Shown: positions 19,050 through 28,869, counted from the first letter of the stretch. The stretch is 64,000 bases of DNA from Mitsuaria sp. WAJ17 (GCF_014174515.1 NZ_JACJUG010000001.1:62001-126000); one strand, 5' to 3'. Numbers and translations: made by a program. The notes: a model not told the origin generated them from the sequence alone.

Positions 19050-20957
19050 TCAAATCTGCACCCGCGTGCCCAGCTCCACCACAGCGTTGTCAGGCAGACG
19101 GAAGTACTCAGCCGCGCTGCCGGCGTTGCGGCTCAGCGTGGCGAAGAGGCGCTCGCGCCAGTGAGCCATGCCGGAGCCGGGCGTGGGCACCACGGTCTCT
19201 CGGCTGAGGAAATAGCTGGTCTCGAAGGGCGGCACCTCCAGGCCCAGGGGCCTGCACAGGGTCAGGGCGGCCGGCACGTCGGGCGCGTCCATGAAGCCGA
19301 AATGCAGCGTCACGCGCCAGAAGCCAGGCACCAGGGGCGCCAGTTCCACGCGCTCGCCTGCAGGCACATGGGGCCGCTCGGCGTAGACCACGGTCAGGAT
19401 CAGGTTCTGCTCGTGCAGCACCTGGTTGTGCTTGAGGTTGTGCAGCAGGGCCTGGGGCACGGTGTCCGGATTGGCAACGGCATAGACCGCGGTGCGGCTG
19501 GCGCGGTGGATGCCGCTGTCGCTGACGGAGATGCCCTGCAGGAAGGGCAGCAGGGCCAGACCGTCGCGCTGGATGCCCTGCATCAGCAGTTTGCGCCCGC
19601 GCGCCCAGGTGCTCATCATCAGGAAGAGCAGGCCGCCCATGGCCAGCGGGAACCAGCCGCCGTCCAGGAACTTGATCGCGCAGCCGGCCACCAGCAGGGC
19701 GTCCAGGGCCAGGAAGAACAGCGTGGCGCCAAAGGCCACCGGCGCCGGCAGACCCCAGCCGTGGCGCACCACGAAGAAGGTCAGCACCGTGGTGATCATC
19801 ATGGTCAGGGTCACGGCGATGCCGTAGGCGCCGGCCAGGGCCGAGGAGCTGCCGAAGAAGAGCACCGCGGCAAGCACGCCTGCCAGCAGGGCCCAGTTGA
19901 CGCCGGGCATGTAGATCTGGCCGGCCTCGCGGGCCGAGGTGTTGCGCACCTCCATGCGGGGCAGGAAGCCCAGCTGGATGGCCTGCTTGGTCATGGAGTA
20001 GGCCCCCGAGATCACGGCCTGCGAGGCGATCACCGCCGCCAATGCCGCCAGCACCACGGCCGGCAGCAGCCAGCTGCTCGGAAACAGGCGGTAGAAAGGG
20101 TTCTCGATGGCGGACGGGTCCTGCAGCAGCAGAGCGCCCTGGCCCATGTAGTTCAGGGCCAGGGAGGGCAGGACCAGGCCCGTCCAGGCCAGGCGGATGG
20201 GGCGGGCGCCGAAGTGGCCCATGTCTGCATAAAGCGCCTCGGCGCCGGTCAGGGCCAGCACCACGGCGCCCACGGTGGCGAAGAGGTGCCAGCCGCGCTC
20301 GGTCAGGAACTGCCAGGCATGCACGGGGTTCAGCGCGGCCAGGATGCCGGGCTGCTGGGCAATGTGCCACAGGCCCATGCCGGCCAGCACCAGGAACCAC
20401 AGCGTGATCACCGGCCCGAAGAGGCGCCCGACCACGGCCGTGCCGAAACGCTGGATCAGGAACAAGGCCACCAGGATCAGCAGCGAGAGCGGCAGGACCA
20501 GGGGCTTGAGCGAGGGCGTGATCACCTCCAGGCCCTCGATGGCGCCCATCACCGACACGGCTGGCGTGATGATGCTGTCGCCATAGAACAGGGTGGCGCC
20601 GAAAACGCCCAGCAACAGCAGCACGCCGCGCAGGCGGTGGCGATCCTTCACGGCTTGCGCAGCCAGGGCGGTCAGCGCCAGCCCGCCGCCTTCGCCGCGG
20701 TTGTCCGCGCGCAGGATCAGCAGCACGTACTTGAGCGAGACCACCAGCATCAGCGCCCAGAGGATGGTGGACACCGCGCCGATGATGTTGGGCGCCGCCA
20801 GCGCCACGCCGGTGGCCGGCAGGAAGACCTCCTTGACGGTGTAGAGCGGGCTGGTGCCGATGTCGCCGTAGACGACGCCGATGGCGCCCAGGGTGAGGGC
20901 CGCCAAGCCCTGGGGAGGATGGCCGTCGGTGGACGGCGCTTGTGGAAGAGATGCCAT
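19050..20957 (-). CDS. kup: Low-affinity potassium transporter Kup
   Basis: A 635-residue K+/H+ symporter of the KUP/HAK/KT family, with about 12 membrane segments in the first 430 residues and a cytoplasmic C-terminal domain. The family opening is clear: [20 protein letters not shown], then [20 protein letters not shown]. Length matches E. coli Kup. It imports potassium with proton coupling, mainly in acidic or hyperosmotic conditions. It is divergent from the chemoreceptor gene. A 15-base element found upstream (21004-21018) recurs once more, beside the kdpE gene. Confidence 0.97.
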   Translation of the reverse strand: MASLPQAPSTDGHPPQGLAALTLGAIGVVYGDIGTSPLYTVKEVFLPATGVALAAPNIIGAVSTILWALMLVVSLKYVLLILRADNRGEGGGLALTALAAQAVKDRHRLRGVLLLLGVFGATLFYGDSIITPAVSVMGAIEGLEVITPSLKPLVLPLSLLILVALFLIQRFGTAVVGRLFGPVITLWFLVLAGMGLWHIAQQPGILAALNPVHAWQFLTERGWHLFATVGAVVLALTGAEALYADMGHFGARPIRLAWTGLVLPSLALNYMGQGALLLQDPSAIENPFYRLFPSSWLLPAVVLAALAAVIASQAVISGAYSMTKQAIQLGFLPRMEVRNTSAREAGQIYMPGVNWALLAGVLAAVLFFGSSSALAGAYGIAVTLTMMITTVLTFFVVRHGWGLPAPVAFGATLFFLALDALLVAGCAIKFLDGGWFPLAMGGLLFLMMSTWARGRKLLMQGIQRDGLALLPFLQGISVSDSGIHRASRTAVYAVANPDTVPQALLHNLKHNQVLHEQNLILTVVYAERPHVPAGERVELAPLVPGFWRVTLHFGFMDAPDVPAALTLCRPLGLEVPPFETSYFLSRETVVPTPGSGMAHWRERLFATLSRNAGSAAEYFRLPDNAVVELGTRVQI

Positions 20958-21003
20958 GGGGCGAAGGCCTGCTGTGGGACTGGCGGCACTGTCGCCTTGG
21001 CGT

Positions 21004-21018
21004 CATCAGGAACGCATA
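21004..21018 (-). promoter_or_regulatory. 15-base element upstream of kup, shared with 23684-23698
   Basis: The minus strand reads TATGCGTTCCTGATG, 46 bases before the kup ATG. The identical 15 bases occur 55 bases before the small open frame at 23628, close to kdpE. It could be a KdpE or other osmotic-regulator site; this is an inference from position only. Confidence 0.4.
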
Positions 21019-21141
21019 AGTACCGATCTGGCGCCCATCCAGTGCCGATCGCGCCACAAGCGGGCGCGGAAGGCAGCGAAACAGCGCCATATGTCACGTC
21101 CCCGGGAGGCCGTCGCGAGCCACTTGTGGAAGACTGAAAGA

Positions 21142-21158
21142 CCCCCTCGTTCAGGGGG
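21142..21158 (+). other. Hairpin in the chemoreceptor leader
   Basis: CCCCCT and AGGGGG (6-bp stem, 5-base loop) lie 58 bases before the chemoreceptor ATG. No U-tract follows. It may be a leader structure. Confidence 0.35.
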
Positions 21159-21215
21159 CTGGCAGCGCGCGCGATGCCGCGCCTTTGCCTCTTCCCTCCA
21201 CGAAGGTGTGCCGTG

Positions 21216-22769
21216 ATGAAGTTCAATTCGCTGCGAATCGGTCAACGTCTGACCCTGGGTTTCGGGGTGGTGATCGTCCTGCTGCTGCTGATGGCCGGCA
21301 TGGCCATCTCCGGCACGCGCGAACTCAGCCGGGACGTCAACGAGGCCATCAGCCAGGGCTTCCAGAAGACCTTCCTGGCCAACCGGGCCAAGGCCGAGCT
21401 GGGCGATGCCTCGCGGGGCATGATGAGCACGTTGATCATGACCAACGAGGAGCAGGTCAAGAAGGAGCTGGCCTCCGTCGAGAGCCTGCTGCAGTCGCAT
21501 GAGAAGTCCATGGCCGCGCTGGAGCAGCTGGTCAGCGACGACGAGGGCCGGGCCGCGCTGAAGGCCATGAGCGAGGTGCGCGGCAAGTTCATGCCGGCCC
21601 AGGCCGGCTTCGTGAAGCTGGTGGCCGAGGGCGACAAGGACCAGGCCACGCTGAAGTTCCTGTTCTCCGTCCGCGCCCTGCAGGTCAAGTACCTCGCGCT
21701 GATGGACAAGTTCGTCGAGACCCAGAACAAGCAGATGCACGAGGCCGGCGCCGATGCCCAGGCCCTGGCGAGCCGCAGCATCACCGTCATCGCCGTGCTG
21801 GCGGCGTGCGCCACCGTGGCCAGTGTGCTGATCAGCGTGATGGTCTCGCGCGGCATCGTCGGCCCGCTCAAGGGCGCGGTGGCCGTGGCCCGCAAGGTGG
21901 CCTCGGGCAATCTGAGCAGCAGCATCGAGGTCCGCGGCCAGGACGAGACCAGCCAGCTGCTGGAGGCCCTGGCCGAGATGAATGAGGGCCTCAAGCAGAT
22001 CGTGGGCAAGGTGCGCGACGGCACCGAGTCCATCGCCTCGGCTTCCGCCGAGATCGCCAGCGGCAATATGGACCTGTCGTCCCGCACCGAGACGCAGGCC
22101 GCAGCCCTGGAGCAGACCAAGCATTCGATGAACGAGCTCACCGAGACCGTGCGCCGCAATGCCCGCAACGCCCACCAGGCCAACGAACTGGCCCAGCAGG
22201 CCTCGCAGGTGGCGCATGAAGGTGGCGAGGTGGTGTCGCGCGTGGTGAGCACCATGGGATCCATTGACGCTTCGTCAAAGAAGATCGTGGACATCATCAG
22301 CGTCATTGACGGCATCGCCTTCCAGACCAACATCCTGGCCCTGAACGCCGCGGTGGAAGCGGCCCGTGCCGGCGAGCAGGGCCGCGGCTTTGCCGTGGTG
22401 GCCTCCGAAGTGCGCAGCCTCGCCCAGCGCAGCGCCGGCGCCGCCAAGGAGATCAAGAGCCTGATCAGCGACTCGGTCGAGAAGGTCGCCCAGGGCAGCC
22501 AACTGGTGCAGCAGGCGGGCTCGACCATGGACGGCGTGGTGGCCAGCGTGCGGCGCATGACCACCGTGATCGGCGAGATCTCCGTGGCCAGCGAGTCCCA
22601 GACCGAGGGCATCGAGCGCGTCACGCGTACCATCCATGAGATGGATCAGAGCACCCAGCAGAACGCGGCCCTGGTCGAGCAGGCCGCCGCGGCCGCGGAT
22701 TCCATGAAGAGCCAGGCAGATTCCCTGGAGCAGGTCGTCAGCCTGTTCCAGCTGGATGAGCGCCGCTGA
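21216..22769 (+). CDS. Methyl-accepting chemotaxis protein
   Basis: A 517-residue chemoreceptor. Membrane segment 1 is at about residues 12-32 ([18 protein letters not shown]); a four-helix-bundle-like periplasmic domain follows; membrane segment 2 is at about 190-212; then come HAMP and the cytoplasmic hairpin. The hairpin tip has the invariant [20 protein letters not shown] and then [19 protein letters not shown]. The C-terminus ends SLFQLDERR without the NWETF-type pentapeptide that tethers CheR. The ligand is unknown. No che genes are adjacent. Confidence 0.97.
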   Translation: MKFNSLRIGQRLTLGFGVVIVLLLLMAGMAISGTRELSRDVNEAISQGFQKTFLANRAKAELGDASRGMMSTLIMTNEEQVKKELASVESLLQSHEKSMAALEQLVSDDEGRAALKAMSEVRGKFMPAQAGFVKLVAEGDKDQATLKFLFSVRALQVKYLALMDKFVETQNKQMHEAGADAQALASRSITVIAVLAACATVASVLISVMVSRGIVGPLKGAVAVARKVASGNLSSSIEVRGQDETSQLLEALAEMNEGLKQIVGKVRDGTESIASASAEIASGNMDLSSRTETQAAALEQTKHSMNELTETVRRNARNAHQANELAQQASQVAHEGGEVVSRVVSTMGSIDASSKKIVDIISVIDGIAFQTNILALNAAVEAARAGEQGRGFAVVASEVRSLAQRSAGAAKEIKSLISDSVEKVAQGSQLVQQAGSTMDGVVASVRRMTTVIGEISVASESQTEGIERVTRTIHEMDQSTQQNAALVEQAAAAADSMKSQADSLEQVVSLFQLDERR

Positions 22770-22794
22770 CATCCCTTTGACACAAGGAGCGCCC

Positions 22795-23397
22795 ATGAGT
22801 CTTCGTCCCTCTTGTCTTTCCCGCCGCAGCCTCGTCGCTGCCGCCCTGCTGGCCGCGGCGCTGCCATGGACGGCGCAGGCGGTGGAGATTGCCGGTGTCA
22901 ATGTCGAGCCTACGGCCAAGGTGGCCGGCAAGGAGCTCAAGCTCAACGGCGCGGGCATCCGCACGCGGGTGATCGTCAAGGTCTACGTGATGGGCCTCTA
23001 CCTCACCGAGAAGCAGACCACGCCGGCCGGCGTCTTCGACTCCCAGGGGCCGCGGCGCTTCTCCATCACCATGCTGCGCGAGGTCACCGGCGAGGACTTC
23101 GGCCAGGCCTTCATGGCCGGCATCACCGCCAACACCGACAAGGCCGAGCGCTCCAAGTTCGTCAACCAGTTGGGCGCCTTCGGCGAGGTCTTCGTCAACG
23201 TGGGCTCCATGAAGAAGGGCGACACACTGACGGCCGACTGGGTGCCCGGCACCGGCATGGTGATGGCCGTCAACGGCAAGACCGTGGGCGAGACACTGCC
23301 CGATGTGGGCTTCTACAACGCCGTGCTGAAGATCTGGCTGGGCGAGAAGCCCGTGGACACCAGCCTCAAGCCCGCCCTGCTGGGTGGCAAGACCTGA
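22795..23397 (+). CDS. Chalcone isomerase-like periplasmic protein
   Basis: A 200-residue protein with a Sec signal (SRRSLVAAALLAAALPWTAQA) and a chalcone-isomerase-like fold: VEIAGVNVEPTAKVAGKELKLNGAGIR, then VIVKVYVMGLYL, and TMLREVTGEDFGQAF. Bacterial members are not known to isomerise chalcones and probably bind fatty-acid-like or other small ligands. AAGGAG stands 7 bases before the ATG, and the gene begins 25 bases after the chemoreceptor stop, so the two may be cotranscribed. Confidence 0.9.
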   Translation: MSLRPSCLSRRSLVAAALLAAALPWTAQAVEIAGVNVEPTAKVAGKELKLNGAGIRTRVIVKVYVMGLYLTEKQTTPAGVFDSQGPRRFSITMLREVTGEDFGQAFMAGITANTDKAERSKFVNQLGAFGEVFVNVGSMKKGDTLTADWVPGTGMVMAVNGKTVGETLPDVGFYNAVLKIWLGEKPVDTSLKPALLGGKT

Positions 23398-23424
23398 CCC
23401 CGGACGGGTCCTCAGCCGTGCCGC

Positions 23425-23628
23425 TCAGCGGCGCAGCAGGAGCAGCAGGCAAAGCCCCCAACAGACCGACGGGGGCAGCAGCGTCAACAGGGCGCCCAGC
23501 AGCGCCAGTCCTGCGCAGGGCAGCATCAGGCGCATGAGCCTGATGAGGGCACCCGCGCCCCAACCGGGCCGGCGCCTGCCTGCCTGGCCCTTCATGCGCC
23601 GCACGCCCGCCGCGCTTGCCTGAACCAT
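23425..23628 (-). CDS. Small putative membrane protein
   Basis: A 67-residue open frame with a basic N-terminus (RRMKGQAGRRRPGWG) and two short hydrophobic segments (LPCAGLALLGALLTLL and VCWGLCLLLLL). AAGGA precedes the ATG by 8 bases. It is placed downstream of kdpE on the same strand and has its own upstream 15-base element shared with kup. It is not KdpF by sequence that I can recognise. It may be a small membrane regulator or spurious. Confidence 0.4.
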   Translation of the reverse strand: MVQASAAGVRRMKGQAGRRRPGWGAGALIRLMRLMLPCAGLALLGALLTLLPPSVCWGLCLLLLLRR

Positions 23629-23683
23629 ATCGTCGTCCTTCAGGCCTCTGAGCGGGCCACGCAGCGCAGCATCGGCCCTCCCC

Positions 23684-23698
23684 CATCAGGAACGCATA
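23684..23698 (-). promoter_or_regulatory. Second copy of the 15-base kup-upstream element
   Basis: TATGCGTTCCTGATG on the minus strand, identical to 21004-21018. It lies between the kdpE stop (23731) and the small open frame at 23628. Confidence 0.4.
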
Positions 23699-23730
23699 TG
23701 GGCCGCCCTGCCTTCAGACCTCTGCGGCCA

Positions 23731-24423
23731 TCAGCGGGCATCAGCCAGGCGATAGCCCACGCCGGGCTCCGTCAGCAGCAGGCGCGGATCAGCCGGCTCG
23801 GCCTCCAGCTTGGCGCGCAACTGGCCCATGTAGAGGCGCAGGTAGTGGGTGTGCTCGGTGAATTCGGGGCCCCACACATCCGCCAGGAGGGCGCGATGCG
23901 TGACCACCTGCCCGGCGCTGCGCACCAGCCGGGCCAGCAGCTTGAATTCGGTGGGCGTGAGGTGCAGGACCTCGCCGTCCAGGCTCACGCGGTGCGCCTC
24001 CAGGTCCACGCACAGGCGGCCCTGCTCATAGCGGGTGACGGCCGCGCGGGTGTGCACGCCGCGGTGGCGCAGGGCCACGCGCATGCGGGCCAGCAGCTCG
24101 CTGATGGAGAAGGGCTTGACCAGGTAGTCATCCGCACCCGCGTCCAGCAGGCGCACCTTGGCGCCGTCCTGCTCGCGTGCCGAGATCACCAGCAGCGGCG
24201 TGCCACGCTCGCGGCGCAGGCGTTGCAGCAGCTCCTCGCCCTCGCCGTCGGGCAGGCCCAGGTCCAGCAGCACCAGATCGGGTGGCTCGGCGTGGCTCAG
24301 CAGGGCGTGGCCCTCGGCCAGACTCGCGGCGGTCTGCACCTCGTAGCCCTCCAGGGCCAGGGCGTCGCGCAGGGTGCGGCGCAGCTCGCGGTCGTCCTCG
24401 ACCAGCATCACGCGCAGGCTCAT
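23731..24423 (-). CDS. kdpE: KdpE-like response regulator
   Basis: A 230-residue OmpR/PhoB-type regulator. The receiver has the acidic pair in MLVEDDRELRR, the phosphoacceptor in DLVLLDLGLPDGEGEE and the Lys in DYLVKPFSISEL. The winged helix carries LTPTEFKLLARLVRSAGQVV, VWGPEFTEHTHYLRLYMGQL and LLTEPGVGYRL, a wording characteristic of KdpE. In E. coli KdpE activates kdpFABC under potassium limitation. No kdpFABC is here; kup lies 2.8 kb away. Its ATG overlaps the kinase stop (ATGA). Confidence 0.9.
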   Translation of the reverse strand: MSLRVMLVEDDRELRRTLRDALALEGYEVQTAASLAEGHALLSHAEPPDLVLLDLGLPDGEGEELLQRLRRERGTPLLVISAREQDGAKVRLLDAGADDYLVKPFSISELLARMRVALRHRGVHTRAAVTRYEQGRLCVDLEAHRVSLDGEVLHLTPTEFKLLARLVRSAGQVVTHRALLADVWGPEFTEHTHYLRLYMGQLRAKLEAEPADPRLLLTEPGVGYRLADAR

Positions 24424-25976
24424 GGCGTGTTCTCCATCGTTGAATCCAGGGCCGGCGGCGCCTGCACGGGCAGCCGGCATTCAAAGCTCGTGCCGCCATG
24501 GCTGCGTGCCCGCAGGCGCAGGCTGCCGCCGTGGACCTCGGCAATGGCGCGGCAGGCCGCCAGGCCCACGCCTGCGCCGCGACGGCTGCCAGCGGCGTCC
24601 GGCCGCTCACGGTCCAGCTCTTCGAGACGCTGGAAGGGCTCGAAGATGCGCGCCCGCGCTGCCGGCGGCACTCCGGGACCGCGGTCGCGCACGGCCATGA
24701 GCAGCCCGTCAGACTCTTGGCGCACCAGCAGCTCGATGGGCCCTTCCGGCGCATAGCGCAAGGCATTGTCCAGCAGGTTGTCCAGCAGCTGAGCCAGCAG
24801 CACGGCGTCGCACTGCAGCAGGGGCAGGGCGCTTGCCACACGCAGGCGCACGCGCTGCGCGGCCTGGGCCTGGCGTTGGCGCACGCGGCGCAGGGCCGCG
24901 CCCACCACCTCCTCCGGCGCCTCCCAGTCCATGCGCAGCTGCAAGCCGGCGCTCTCCAGGCGAGCGAGCTGCAGGGTGTTGTCGGTCATGCGGGAGAGCT
25001 GGCGGGTCTCGTCCAGCACAGTGGCCAGCAGCTTCTGGCGCTGTGCGGGCGTCTGGCGCTCGCCCTGTTCGAGCAGTGAGCTGGCGGCGCCCATGATGGT
25101 GGCCAGGGGCGTGCGGTAGTCGTGGGAGATGGCCGCGAGCAGGGCATTGCGGGTGGCCTGACCCTCGGCCTCGTCATGGGCGCGGCGCGCAGCCTGCTCG
25201 GCGGCCTGGCGCTCCAGGGCCAGGCCCATCTGGTCGCACAGGGACTGGGCGTGGGCGCGCAGCTCGGGGTCGGGGTGCAGGGCGTCCGGCAGGATCAGCA
25301 GGGCTGCGCCGTGGCTGGCCTTGCGGCCGCGCAGAGGCAGGTACCAGGCCCGCAGCTCCTGGTGGCGCCCGGTGCCGGGGCCGAAGGGCGCACCCTGGCG
25401 CCAGCAGGCCCAGAGGCCGGCCAGTTGGTCTTCATCCGGCTCGCCGATCAGCAGCTGGCCCTCATCAACACGGTTCTCCCTGGGCAGAGGGCCGGAGCCC
25501 AGCAGCAGGGGAGCGGGCGTGGGCAGCAGGGCATCGAGCTGGCCCTGCAGCAGGGCGGCAGCCTCGACGGGTGACTGGCTATCCCGCAAGGCCTGGCCCA
25601 GCGCCCGGAGCTGGTCGGCCTGTTCGGCATGCCGGCGCGCGGCGTCGGCCTCGCGGCGCAGCCGGCTCAGCAGCACGGCCACCAGCCAAGACAACGCCAG
25701 CATGGTCGCCAGCAGCCACAGATGGCTCCAGCCCTGCAGCTCCATGCTGCGCTCGGGGCTGACGAAGCGCCAGTTGAAGGCCAGCACCGCCAGCAGGCTC
25801 AGGCCCATGGAGGCCAGCAGGGGCAGCCACAGCGTGCTCAGCGTGGCCGCCAGCACCAGCAGCAGGACCAGGTTGGCCAACTCCACATGGGCGTCCACCC
25901 GCAGCATCAGGCCCCAGCTCGCCGCCCAGATGAGGGCGGGCGGCAGGTAGCGCTTGAGCAGGGGTGGGAGGGTCAT
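24420..25976 (-). CDS. KdpD-like sensor kinase lacking the N-terminal KdpD and USP domains
   Basis: A 518-residue kinase, little over half the usual KdpD length (about 890). It begins directly with the DUF4118 membrane domain: four segments between residues 12 and 110, with VLAFNWRFVSPER matching the KdpD loop. A GAF-like region follows, then HisKA (AAISHDYRTPLATIMGAASSL, His about 283) and HATPase (DNLLDNALRYAPEGP; ARIFEPFQRL; GAGVGLAACRAIAEVHGG). The cytosolic potassium/c-di-AMP-sensing N-terminus of classic KdpD is absent. Whether the gene was shortened or descends from a short form is open. There is no strong ribosome site. Confidence 0.9.
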   Translation of the reverse strand: MTLPPLLKRYLPPALIWAASWGLMLRVDAHVELANLVLLLVLAATLSTLWLPLLASMGLSLLAVLAFNWRFVSPERSMELQGWSHLWLLATMLALSWLVAVLLSRLRREADAARRHAEQADQLRALGQALRDSQSPVEAAALLQGQLDALLPTPAPLLLGSGPLPRENRVDEGQLLIGEPDEDQLAGLWACWRQGAPFGPGTGRHQELRAWYLPLRGRKASHGAALLILPDALHPDPELRAHAQSLCDQMGLALERQAAEQAARRAHDEAEGQATRNALLAAISHDYRTPLATIMGAASSLLEQGERQTPAQRQKLLATVLDETRQLSRMTDNTLQLARLESAGLQLRMDWEAPEEVVGAALRRVRQRQAQAAQRVRLRVASALPLLQCDAVLLAQLLDNLLDNALRYAPEGPIELLVRQESDGLLMAVRDRGPGVPPAARARIFEPFQRLEELDRERPDAAGSRRGAGVGLAACRAIAEVHGGSLRLRARSHGGTSFECRLPVQAPPALDSTMENTP

Positions 25977-26034
25977 GGGGCGCTACGGTAGCAGGCCCCG
26001 CATCAGGATGGCATCAGGGTGGCGGCCCCGCGCC

Positions 26035-27522
26035 TCAGGCCTGCGGCCGTGAGGCATTGCGGCCCCAGGGCAGCGCCTGCAGTGGCTCGCCCTGCAGCCG
26101 GCGCAGGGCCAGCATCCAGGCCCCGGCGACGAGGAACAGTATCAGCCCGCTCAGGCTGCCGCGCTCCAGCAGGCCCCAGTGCTCCGGCAGCAGGAGCTGC
26201 CAGGCCAGGGCAGCGAGCACGGCCACCACCAGCAGGCCGGTGCTGCCGGCCGAGGTCCGGGTGTCCCAGCGTCGCAGCAGCAGCAGGCTGGCCAGCAGGG
26301 CGCCCACGCCCAGGCCCTGCAGGAAGGAGCCCGGCGGCGGCAGCGCCGCCTGGCTGAGCAGGAGCAGCCCCGGCACGGCCAGACCCAGCATCAGCCAGGC
26401 CTGGCGGGCGAGCAGGCGGGCCCGCAAGCGGCCCGGCTGCTGCGGCAGGCCCGGCAGCAGCACCAGCAGCGCCTGCTCGCGCCTGGAGCGCTGCAGGGCG
26501 GTGCCCAGGCTGAACAGGGTCCCCATCATCATTCCCATGCACAGCTGGCCCAGGGCCATCAGAGGCCAAGTCCAGGCGATCTGCCCCAACGACCGCCCCG
26601 GCGGGATCATGTCCGGCACCAGCAGGAGTAGCAGGGCAGCGCCCAGCGCGATCAGCGGCAGCACGACCATCATGCTGCCCACGACGAGGGTCCAGTGCGC
26701 GCTGCCGTAGAGCGGCAGCTCCAGGCGGGCCAGGACATGACGCAGCGTGGGCCTGGAATGGCGGATCAGGCGGGCCATGTACCAGCGGTTCAGCATCGAG
26801 AACAGCCACATCATGCGCAGGCCCCAGCGCCCCTGGTGACGTGGGTTGAAGCCGCCGGCGCCGTCCTGCATGGAAGCCAGCAGGCGCAGCATCTGCTCGT
26901 AGCGCCGGACATGGGCCGCATCGCCCTTGCCCATCAGGTCCATCTGGAACAGGGCCAACCCCGCCAGCAAGGGCAGGCACAGCCAGGCGGGACCGGCCTG
27001 CCAAACGGCCACCCAGGCCCGGACCAGCCCCTGCGCCAAGGCGCTCCCCTGCAGCAGCGGTACCAGGGCCGGCGGCGCGAAGGCAACCAGCACGATGCTC
27101 AGCGGCCAGCGCACCAGGGCCGTCAGCAGGCTCAGGCCCAGGGCGGCGAGCAGCACCGTCGTCCAGACATCGACCCGCAGCCAGGCGGCCAGGGCCCCGG
27201 CCGCCAGTACGGGCAGGCCCCACAGAAGCAGCACCGCCAGGCGCAGCCGCTGCACGTGCCCCGGCACCAGGCGGGCCAGGTGCGGATGGTTCTGGCGGCG
27301 CAGGCCGGACAGCGTCAGCATCCAGCCGACGACCAAGAGCACTGCGCCCGCCAGGCCGGTGGCGAAGAGGGCCGTGGGCCAGCCCTTGGTCCAGGCCAGC
27401 AGGCCCAGCAAGCTGCCGAGGCCCAGCACGCCACCCCACAGCAGGCGGGCCGGGGTCTGGTTGAGGCGCCAGCGCCAGGGGGCGGCCAGCAGCAGGCTCG
27501 TGGGGGCAAGGTAGCCGTTCAT
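26035..27522 (-). CDS. ABC exporter membrane protein, unknown substrate
   Basis: A 495-residue protein with about 12 hydrophobic segments (for example LLWGGVLGLGSLLGLLAW, LVVGSMMVVLPLIALGAALL, GLLVVAVLAALAW). It has no recognised signature. Its start overlaps the ATPase stop (ATGA), so it is the likely permease of that ATPase. In GntR/YtrA-type loci such permeases belong to drug- or antibiotic-responsive exporters. A cytoplasmic loop with FNPRHQGRWGLRMMWLFSML is a recognisable conserved-looking spot. Confidence 0.8.
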   Translation of the reverse strand: MNGYLAPTSLLLAAPWRWRLNQTPARLLWGGVLGLGSLLGLLAWTKGWPTALFATGLAGAVLLVVGWMLTLSGLRRQNHPHLARLVPGHVQRLRLAVLLLWGLPVLAAGALAAWLRVDVWTTVLLAALGLSLLTALVRWPLSIVLVAFAPPALVPLLQGSALAQGLVRAWVAVWQAGPAWLCLPLLAGLALFQMDLMGKGDAAHVRRYEQMLRLLASMQDGAGGFNPRHQGRWGLRMMWLFSMLNRWYMARLIRHSRPTLRHVLARLELPLYGSAHWTLVVGSMMVVLPLIALGAALLLLLVPDMIPPGRSLGQIAWTWPLMALGQLCMGMMMGTLFSLGTALQRSRREQALLVLLPGLPQQPGRLRARLLARQAWLMLGLAVPGLLLLSQAALPPPGSFLQGLGVGALLASLLLLRRWDTRTSAGSTGLLVVAVLAALAWQLLLPEHWGLLERGSLSGLILFLVAGAWMLALRRLQGEPLQALPWGRNASRPQA

Positions 27523-28448
27523 GCGGTCAGCTCCTCGAACAGATCCTCCAGCTGCACGCCCTGCAGGCCGCCAAAGGTGTCAGGCAAGACCTGGCCCTCC
27601 GGCCACTGCAGCAACCAGCGTTCCAGCCCATCGCCCACGGCGCGGCGCGACAGCACCGTGGCACCTGTGGCCGCTGCCGCGTTCAGGGACTGGACCGGTC
27701 CCTGCGCGATCCGGCACTGGTCCATCAGTCCGTCCAGCGGGGCCTGCAGGGCCAGGCGGCCGCGGGCCATGAAGGCCACGTTGAAGGCCACGCGTTCCAG
27801 GTCCGAGAGGATGTGGGTGGAGAAGACCACGGTGGTGCCGCGGTCCAGCACCTGCTCGACCAGCTCGCGCAGGAAGTCGCGGCGGCCCAGGGGGTCCAGG
27901 GCGGCCACGGGCTCGTCCAGCACCAGCAGGTCCGGCCCGTGGGCCAGAGCGCGCACGATGGACAGGCGCTGCTGCTGCCCGCCGGAGAGCTTGGCGATGG
28001 GCTTGTCCCGCGGCAGCTCCCAGCGCGACATCAGGCCGTCCACGAGGCCCTCGTTCCAGCGCGGATAGAAGCTGCGGAAGTAGGCCAGCAGCTGGGCGGG
28101 GGTGAAGTGCTCGAAGAGGTCGGACTGCTGCGGCACATAGCCGATGCGGGCGCGGGTGGCGTCGTCCAGGGCGCGCACATCGCAGCCGAAGAGCCGTGCC
28201 TCGCCCTGCTGCGGGTCGCGCAGGCCCAGCAGGCATTCCAGCAGACTGGTCTTGCCGGCGCCGTTGCGGCCCAGCAGGCCCACCACCTGGCCGGGCATCA
28301 GCTGCCAGTCGATGCCGTCCAGCACCGTCTGCGAGCCGTAGCGCAGGCTCAGGCCTCGCAGGCTCAGGGCGGGCGACAGGGCGGCGGACTGGCTGGACAG
28401 CGGGGCGGCCATCTGCAGGCCGGTGGCGCTCAGGATCTGGGTGGTCAT
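27519..28448 (-). CDS. ABC transporter ATPase
   Basis: A 309-residue ATPase with Walker A GRNGAGKTSL (about residue 60), the Q-loop in IGYVPQQSDLFEHF, the signature [15 protein letters not shown], Walker B LLVLDEPVAALDP and switch His in FSTHILSDLER. The 'drug exporter/YtrB-like' wording agrees with the GntR/YtrA-type regulator that precedes it. Overlaps on both sides are ATGA, so the three genes form one operon. Confidence 0.95.
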   Translation of the reverse strand: MTTQILSATGLQMAAPLSSQSAALSPALSLRGLSLRYGSQTVLDGIDWQLMPGQVVGLLGRNGAGKTSLLECLLGLRDPQQGEARLFGCDVRALDDATRARIGYVPQQSDLFEHFTPAQLLAYFRSFYPRWNEGLVDGLMSRWELPRDKPIAKLSGGQQQRLSIVRALAHGPDLLVLDEPVAALDPLGRRDFLRELVEQVLDRGTTVVFSTHILSDLERVAFNVAFMARGRLALQAPLDGLMDQCRIAQGPVQSLNAAAATGATVLSRRAVGDGLERWLLQWPEGQVLPDTFGGLQGVQLEDLFEELTA

Positions 28449-28843
28449 GCGGAGTCTCCCTCGTCAAGAATGGTCTGGAACAGCTGCAGGGCCTGGGCGG
28501 GCTTGAGCTCCAGCTGGCGGGCTTCACTGGCGGCCTTCTCCAGCGTGGGGCGCAGCAGCTCGACCCGAGTCCCCAGCGGCTGGCGCCGCCCGTGCTGGGC
28601 CGCCACCCGCATGGGCAGGCCGCGCTGGCGTTCCACCAGCCCTTCCGCCTCCATCAGCCCGTAGGCCTTGGAGACGGTCATCGGGTTGACCGCCAGATGC
28701 GCCGCCAGCTCCCGCACCGAGGGCAGCTCCTGCCCCGCCGACAGCTGGGCACTCGCCACGAGGCGCCGCAGCTGCTCCAGCAGCTGGCGGTAGATGGGCT
28801 CCGTGGAGCCCGTCTGGATGTGGAAGAGGTGAACGGTGGACAT
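28445..28843 (-). CDS. GntR-family repressor, YtrA subfamily
   Basis: A 132-residue protein with an N-terminal GntR winged helix (PIYRQLLEQLRRLVASAQL, LPSVRELAAHLAVNPMTVSK) and only a short C-terminal dimerisation helix pair, the layout of the YtrA subfamily, whose members repress a neighbouring ABC exporter. It is first in its operon. A candidate operator lies 15 bases ahead of its ATG. Confidence 0.94.
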   Translation of the reverse strand: MSTVHLFHIQTGSTEPIYRQLLEQLRRLVASAQLSAGQELPSVRELAAHLAVNPMTVSKAYGLMEAEGLVERQRGLPMRVAAQHGRRQPLGTRVELLRPTLEKAASEARQLELKPAQALQLFQTILDEGDSA

Positions 28844-28857
28844 TGTTGAAGGCGTTG

Positions 28858-28869
28858 TGTATCAATACA
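28858..28869. promoter_or_regulatory. Candidate GntR operator
   Basis: TGTATCAATACA is an inverted repeat (TGTAT, CA, ATACA). A further GTAATACAG copy of the half-site follows at 28869-28877. The AT-rich block stands out from its surroundings and probably overlaps the promoter of the gntR-type gene, which would allow autorepression. Confidence 0.5.
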
